Of a DNA stretch of 64,000 bases, positions 58,030 through 64,000 are shown in pieces (within the stretch, counting starts at the first letter, position 1; the number at the start of each line of letters is the position of its first letter). Below the pieces are notes generated by a model. The model ran no database searches and was not told the origin of the DNA. It saw only the letters and a list, made by a program, of their open reading frames with translations. The translations under genes and the position numbers were made by a program. The DNA comes from Limnanthes douglasii subsp. nivea (taxonomy: Eukaryota; Streptophyta; Magnoliopsida; Brassicales; Limnanthaceae): the NCBI GenBank assembly GCA_036936605.1, contig JAUPFV010000005.1, positions 51,852,742 through 51,916,741 of the forward strand. Direction: 5' to 3'.

Positions 58030-60500
58030 CCTTCTATAATTTTTTATTCCTCTCTTATTTCTTACTTTTTACTCATTCTAAAGATAAATAGTGAGAGAGA
58101 TTAAATTCATAATACTCCTACCACCGTAAAATCTAATTTCCAAGAGATCAATGTTGCAAAACAATTTTGAAAAAAATAATCGCCTTCTTTCTCTCTCCAT
58201 CAATTAGAAAATCATTATTGTCACACACTAGTTCTTAGCGTTATTCAGATTGCTTGTTCGAGGTAACGTTTCTATTCTTCAAATTAATTTATTGCATGTT
58301 TCTTTTTTACAATTCCCTTTCAGACTGGTTGTCGATAGCTGAGAAAGCCGAGCAGAGGAAAATTGTCGAGATTAGATGAGGAGCCTAACTTTATTACTAA
58401 AGTATTTGATTTCAGATTAGTATATCACATAAAAAACAAACTGAACTGGTTGGGCCATGTCTTTCTTCGACCCCTTCAACTCATCCTACTTCGAAAAAAA
58501 TAACATATCCTCTGAGAAAAACTCGTAACTAGGGAAAAAATGCAATATCGATTCATTCTGATTGAGCAATCTGATATTGAAGAAACGTATCCCACCAAGA
58601 ACCCATTGCTTTCTTTAGAGAAAATAAAACACTCTCCCAACTCTAGAGAAAAAAATAATCTACGAGGCCTAGAGTCATTCATCTCAACCATGATGCAGCT
58701 GCAAAAGAATTGGCTGCGAATGGAGAAAAGGTTCCCACCAGAACCAATGGGATTTCTACAAGCCAGTCTACACTCCCAAAGAAATTTGTTGAAAATTCGA
58801 TGCGATTAATTAATGAAATTTTTCTTGATATCGAGATTGTGGTATAGACTCATCGGGAAACGAAAATAAAATCACTGCCATTAGAAACTCTGACGTATCC
58901 AGTCACTAGATCTATAGTTCTAAAGGGTTCTGATGATAAGGTTGAGACTCATAAATAAAATAATAAAAAGAACAAAAGAGGTGGAAGTTGAACTGATCTT
59001 GGAGATATCCAAAGGACTCAAAAATATTCTTCACGATATCAACAATAGATACCTTATAGATATTTATAAAATCAAATACAATTACTGCTCCAAAACTAAA
59101 GAATGAGATTTCCGAAGAAGATGGGGAATTTTACAGTCGGTACATATCCGCTTTCCTGAGGTTAGAGAGACACCAATGTCGACAAAAACTCATAGACTTT
59201 TGATTTATCTTGGTGTCGTGAATTGGGGACTTTAATTTCCTTTAGATCCTGCCATCATTCGGGACTTCGAACTGGTGGACCTCTGCCCTAGTCAAGCTAG
59301 TCTGTATACATGGTTAACCCTGATGTCCTATATCATCGCTTTGAGGATTTCAGGAATTAAACTTCCCATGTATAAGTTTGTGGTCAATATCTTATTTTCG
59401 AGAAACCATGATGTACCTTTTTTATTTAATCATTTTAAGGAACAATCACACGGTGGTGGATGATGTCATCGAAGCAAAACCGACTTGGAAGCAATAATTA
59501 TTTTTTATTAGTGGTTGTGAGGAGAATGGTAAAGAAATTTTGAAGAGATTAAATCGTGAGTGACTTCACATGAAGTGAAAGAGTATAAGTAAGTTTGGTC
59601 TTCCGCCGAAATTATATATAAATATTATCAACCTTTGCGTTTTTCATTAGCTTTGAATTTCTCATACAAATTTCTTTTGCACTAATCTCTACGTCCCAAC
59701 AACAGCATCTTAAAGCTGTTGAAAATATTTTTAGCAAACTAAACAAGTGTGCCAAACAAAACTCATAGAGTAGATTTTACAACTGCTTTACTCCTATTAA
59801 TCTAATCTGAAGTCACCTCTTGAGTATGAACAAGGAAATTACCAGATATTTCGAATAATTGACCATTCCTCATAGTCTATGAAAATTTGGACCGATTTGT
59901 TGCCTCTAACTCTCATATTTACTTTCCGACCTGAAAATAGGCTCATAGTAAAAGGGTTAAGAAGGAAAAATTATATGGTCTGAATAAAAAGAGAACCAAG
60001 AAAGATGCCATTAGAAGGGAAGAAACACGCTAGTTTGGTTGATTTAAAGGTCAATAAGGAGAGAACCAGATTAGTTTCTACCTCTAACTTCGATAAAAAA
60101 ATGAGATTGATGATCCGACGTCAATTGGGAAAAAATAAAAAAACCTCATTCTCTAACTGAAAAAATCAACACATACCTCGAAGGGTAAAGAAAGAGGGAA
60201 AATAAAGAAAAGGAAAATTAAATCTTTGGTTCAAAAGAGCCTTTAGCCTGGAAAGAAGATTTCCATGTCCTCATACCAAAATGTTGAAGTTATCATGGAT
60301 ATCAAATCCTTCCACCAAGACCAAACCTGCAAAGATGTCGATCTAGGGCTTATCGCGTCATGACACTCGACCCCAAGAACTCAATAGTTAGTTCTTCCTA
60401 TGGGCAACCAACAAACCTTAGATTATTTAAACTCCGAGTCTTTTTAAACTTCTCAAAACAGATTGCTTTGTTGTAGCTCTTCATGATCTTTTTGTTCTCA
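58030..60500 (+). pseudogene. Antisense accessory ORF of the old Tat element, right copy
   Basis: A weak TATA site (CTATAATTTT) near 58,033 leads into a decayed gene. A GT...AG pair at 58,263-58,323 (TTCGAG/GTAACG...CCTTTCAG) may be a 61-nt intron, and the same junction is visible inverted near 27,140 in the left copy. Pieces recognised are KVFDF, NSMRLINEIFLDIEIVV (58,790-58,845), KSNTITAP and the domain VNWGL, FPLDPAI, DLCPSQASLYTWLTLMSYII, ALRISGI at 59,215-59,365, which matches the young element's NWGLRFPLDPE and AWYTLMSCI. The C-terminal part is scrambled. Stops and frameshifts are many. Confidence 0.75.
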
Positions 60501-61394
60501 TTTTAAAGTTTGAGATGAAGATGGAAATATAAAAAAGTGATTTAGACAAAACTAAGGATTTAGCGACTTCAATCATATAATTACGTATATCTAAACATGA
60601 AATATCATTGTAATAATAAAAATGATTTTTTTTTTGCAATATGGGTGGTTTAGGATAGTGAAATAAAAATGCAAAATGTACAAAATATACCAAAAGATCA
60701 TTGGAGGAACCACGAGTATAAATTAGTTTTAGTACATTAAATATGTATGTATTGTAAAAAAATACGAATATAAATTACTTTTGGTACATTAAATATGTAC
60801 GTATTGAAAAGAATAACATGGCTTGTCGTGATGTTCATATATTATAGATCAAGTCGCCACGGCGATATACATATTCGTCACCGTGATACGACAGTGCACT
60901 CGGTGCACTATCGCAACTGAGAATTACCATGACGATCCGACATGTTTAAAAAAAATCATATTTTAATTTTAATTTTAATTTGGATTGTATCAAATCCAAA
61001 ATATCATATTTATAGTAACTGTATTAGTTTTTTTTCTAAATGTAGAAAATATCTATGATACAAATTGTTAACTCTGAACGAATTGAGGATCCAAAAGACG
61101 TTTGTGTAATACTTTGATAAATTTTTTTGCTGGTGTACGGAGATTTCAGTTGTGAAGAGCATGGATCTTCATAAGATACATGGGTAGTTGCGCTAGGAAA
61201 TAATTCTTGAAAGAATTTGAGCTCTACATGATGTTTATAGAATGACGACTAAATCCAAATTTTTGAAATAAAGTAAAAACACTAAATCAATGACAAAAAG
61301 TATGTGTTATTTTTCTCTCTTTCACAACTATGGTTATGCAAACCCATAAAGTTGTAGATTTGATGATTGAAGCCCATATAGCTACTAACTCTGA
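60501..61394. other. AT-rich; one short tandem pair
   Basis: The phrase AGTACATTAAATATGTATGTATTG (variant with GTACGTATTG) occurs twice about 65 bp apart at 60,730-60,810. No gene was recognised, and the pol that should accompany the right-arm Tat fragment is not visible. Confidence 0.45.
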
Positions 61395-61402
61395 TTCTTT
61401 AA

Positions 61403-61855
61403 TAGGGATGGCAATGGGCCGTCCGCGGGCCGGGTTCGGGCCGGCCCGCTTGAGCCCGCCTTTTTTGCATTTGAGCCCGAACCCGGCCCGACCCGCTCCC
61501 GGGCTCATATTTCCAAACCCGAGCCCGCCCGTTAATGTCCGTCGGTCAACCCGGCCCGACCCGTGGACATTAATTTTAATATTTTTTAAATATTTTTTAA
61601 TTTATTTTAAATGTATTAATTTATTTTTTAAAAATATTACTTATATTATATATAGAAATATTATTTATATATATATATTATGAGTTTCGGGCCGGAACGG
61701 GCCGGACAAATCTGAAACCCGAACCCGGCCCGGTTGCGGATTATATTTTTTGAACCCGAACCCGGCCCGTTCTAAGTTCAGGCCGGACAAAACCCGGGCG
61801 GACCGGGGCGGGCCGGGTCGGGCCGGGCCGGGCACCAGCCGAATTGCCACCCCTA
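61403..61855. mobile_element. hAT-type MITE, GC-rich ends
   Basis: The 453-bp element has 13-bp terminal inverted repeats TAGGGATGGCAAT and ATTGCCACCCCTA (12 of 13 match) and a perfect 8-bp TSD TTCTTTAA (61,395-61,402 and 61,856-61,863). The subterminal regions are runs of GGCCGGGTCGGGCC in both orientations; the centre is AT-rich. It has no coding capacity. Confidence 0.92.
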
Positions 61856-61903
61856 TTCTTTAAGTATAAGTTTTGATCCATGATTTGTCTTCCAACGTTT
61901 TTA

Positions 61904-62252
61904 GGCTTTGAACAGTAACTCGTCCCTGGACTATCGCACTTGGTGGCAGATAGTCCCTGGACTTTCAAAAGTCCGTTCGTAGTCCCTCGACTATCCAGTT
62001 TGGATAAAGTTAATCCCCTTGCATGTGTTGACTATCAATTTTTGTGACAGATAGTCCTTCAACTATTCATTTTCAATAAATTTAGTCCTTTGACTTTCTA
62101 TTTTTGATAGAATTAGTCCCCTTAATAAACATGCGCATGGGACTATATGTCACCAAACTGGATAGTCCAAGGACTACGAACGGACTTTTGAAAGTCCAGG
62201 GACTATCTGTCACCAAAGTCGATAGTCCAGGGACGAATTACTGTTCAAAGCC
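61904..62252. mobile_element. Mutator-type foldback MITE
   Basis: The 349-bp element has long terminal inverted repeats of about 110 bp (GGCTTTGAACAGTAA at the left, its complement at the right). Both arms contain repeated ATAGTCC..GGACTA phrases. It is flanked by a perfect 10-bp duplication AACGTTTTTA (61,894-61,903 and 62,253-62,262). Long TIRs and a 9-11 bp TSD point to the Mutator group. No coding capacity. Confidence 0.88.
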
Positions 62253-62262
62253 AACGTTTTTA

Positions 62263-63560
62263 TGTATATTGAGTTCTTTTACTTTAAAACGTACCGCATC
62301 ACTTCAGAGACTATTAAAATTATGGAAAATTGGTCCCTCAATTTCAAATGCATCATATTAGTCTCCCGACCTGTAATTTTCTAGACAATTCATCTTCTTC
62401 TTTTATCGTCATGTGACGAAATATCCTCATATACAACAAGGCCATTAAAAATATAATATATTTTAAAATTATAATTAAATATCTAAAAGTTAAATAGTCA
62501 AAAACTCATCAATAATCAACATCTTAAACATACCATAAAAAAATTCCAATTTAAAATATTTATAAATGTATCTTATAATCCATTCCAGATATATAAGATG
62601 CATGTTTTAAGTTAAAACAAAATTTTATTTATAATTATTTATATATATAAATAAATAAATGTATCTTATCATCCATTCAAAATATATAGGAAACGTGTTT
62701 TAAGTTACAAAATCTCTCATATATCATGTAAACACGTTGAAATCATGTTGCAACGAAACAATTTAGTTTTATTTAATAATTCACCAAAAAAAAAGTTAAT
62801 AAATTTTTCAAAAATTAATTTGTGTATAAATTTAATTGAGTGAAAAATTAATATATTTATATCTACGAAATACTTAAGATGTTTTTTGGATATTGTTTTT
62901 CTTAATTGTTTTAGAAATTTTAAATTGTTTTTTAGTTTTTTTATATATTTTTAAAAATTAAATTTTATGAATAAATATAGTTGAACGAGAGAAATCTAAA
63001 ATATTATCATAAGAGAAATGTTTGAGATATTTTTTGATATGCCTATATTTATTAATATGTGTTAAAACTTGTTAAAATTTTATATACTTATAGATTAATT
63101 TAAAGTGGTTGGAATTATCTATATATTCATACACTATTTGTATAACCATAAATAACAAAAAATTAATTTAAAAAAATCAATAAAATCAACAAATTAAAAT
63201 AATTCAATAACATAATTATAAAGATGCTTGATATAATAAAATAACATAACAAAAAAACATACAATAGATTATTAATTCATCAAATTTATCAAATGTTAAA
63301 ATATTGATCCATAAAACCACCCGAAGGTGGTGCTAAAGGAGGTGTAGAATCTATCAATTATTTTTTAGGAGTCGAAGTATTATCCATAAAGTCGTGATAA
63401 ATCGATTGCATATGCATCTTTTCAGCCATTTGTCATAAGTACTCATTTTGACGCGATTGATTGTCATCATAGTTTTTCATCCTCATGTTCCTTCACACCT
63501 GCATATATAAGATATTATTAAATATAACTTAGTTCGTTGAAGATGTATTTTTGATTCTCT
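62263..63560. other. AT-rich, nothing recognised
   Basis: No ORF or element end was recognised. Confidence 0.4.
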
Positions 63561-63579
63561 TCCATTTCATATTCTCTGT

Positions 63580-63760
63580 CTTGCATCATGTGAACCGCCG
63601 CATACCAATACTTGACTGCATAATTCAAGTGCATCTATGTTTGTTTAGTAGTATATTACAGTATGACCATACTAAACACAGATTCACTTGCCCATGTAGA
63701 CATAAGTATAGAAAGAACATCCTTGGATAACCCCAAAATAATAACGTTAAGGAAACCAAC
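63580..63760 (-). pseudogene. hAT transposase C-terminal remnant
   Basis: The minus strand reads DVLSILMSTWASESVFSMVI, which matches the hAT dimerisation-domain signature IPVSTVASESVFS, followed out of frame by YTTKQT and AVKYWYAAVHMM. It lies 50-60 kb from the N-terminus of any hAT gene in the window and differs from the transposase at 42,134 (IPMSTVASECAFS). It is therefore an independent fossil. Confidence 0.5.
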
Positions 63761-63769
63761 AATATCTGA

Positions 63770-64000
63770 ACACAATCCGAAGAATAAAGTTAAAAAAATA
63801 AAAGAAATAAAAATTGATCGCACAACAAGAGATTTAACGTGGTATATATTGTGAAGAAATCGCGTGAGAGACACAATTTATATATAGGAGATTATTAGAA
63901 GACTCTCAAACACTAAAAACTCAAACACTAAACACTAAATCACTCATTTATAACAAAACTCTACTTCGGGTTTACATGGAATCTGTGACTCTCATAATGT
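63770..64000. other. Window end, transposon-like non-coding sequence
   Basis: It contains GCACAACAAGAGATTTAACG and CACTAAACACTAAATCAC phrases of the kind common in plant LTRs, but no boundary can be placed. Confidence 0.3.

Noticed and set aside
61330..61968. Pro/Arg/Ala-rich ORFs over the hAT MITE
   Set aside because: They translate the GC-rich subterminal repeats of the MITE in several frames.

Overview
This is a gene-poor, AT-rich stretch of nuclear plant DNA, most likely from a eudicot. Evidence: Ty3/gypsy elements of the Tat/Retand type with a second RNase H and an antisense ORF, a Tork/Tnt1-type copia element, an angiosperm-type TRIM, hAT and Mutator-like transposons, MITEs, a tRNA-derived SINE and a fragment of the plant gene XAP5 CIRCADIAN TIMEKEEPER (XCT). 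I find no intact host gene, rRNA, tRNA gene or CRISPR. Nearly everything recognisable is a transposable element or a piece of one.

Layout. 381-10,656: a complete but defective Tat-like LTR retrotransposon on the minus strand (TSD GTAAC), with gag-PR-RT-RH-aRH-IN, a 90-bp tandem repeat and an opposite-strand accessory ORF. 10,657-19,300: an old composite holding an intronless XCT fragment, a decayed MULE transposase, two direct duplications and many copies of a 25-30 bp minisatellite with core GATAGATGCGAGAC. 21,080-30,052: a much older Tat relative on the plus strand, interrupted by an inverted LTR/PBS pair and by a solo LTR. 32,035-38,004: a 3.4-kb tandem duplication carrying the same minisatellite in opposite orientation plus a conserved unknown peptide. 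39,885-40,794: a rearranged TRIM array ending in a 66-bp palindrome. 40,890-54,850: an old copia element whose 5' LTR was hit by a hAT transposon (41,367-47,344, TSD GTGGAAAC) and by a Tork-type copia element (47,433-52,801, TSD AAGCA). 55,016-55,160: a SINE. 55,986-60,500: an inverted partner of the 24-30 kb arm. 61,403-62,252: two MITEs with perfect TSDs. The rest is AT-rich DNA without recognisable content.

What works together. The only long intact ORF is the 711-codon hAT transposase at 42,134-44,269. It is transcribed divergently from a second hAT-borne ORF (45,036-46,523) related to the 'putative plant transposon protein' domain. The two genes share a compact promoter region with two mirrored TATA boxes, five copies of a 12-bp palindromic-type motif, a perfect 14-bp hairpin and two TGACGTCA sites. 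This two-gene hAT and the minisatellite-plus-peptide module are the best candidates for undescribed systems here. All calls come from reading the sequence by eye; no database search was run.
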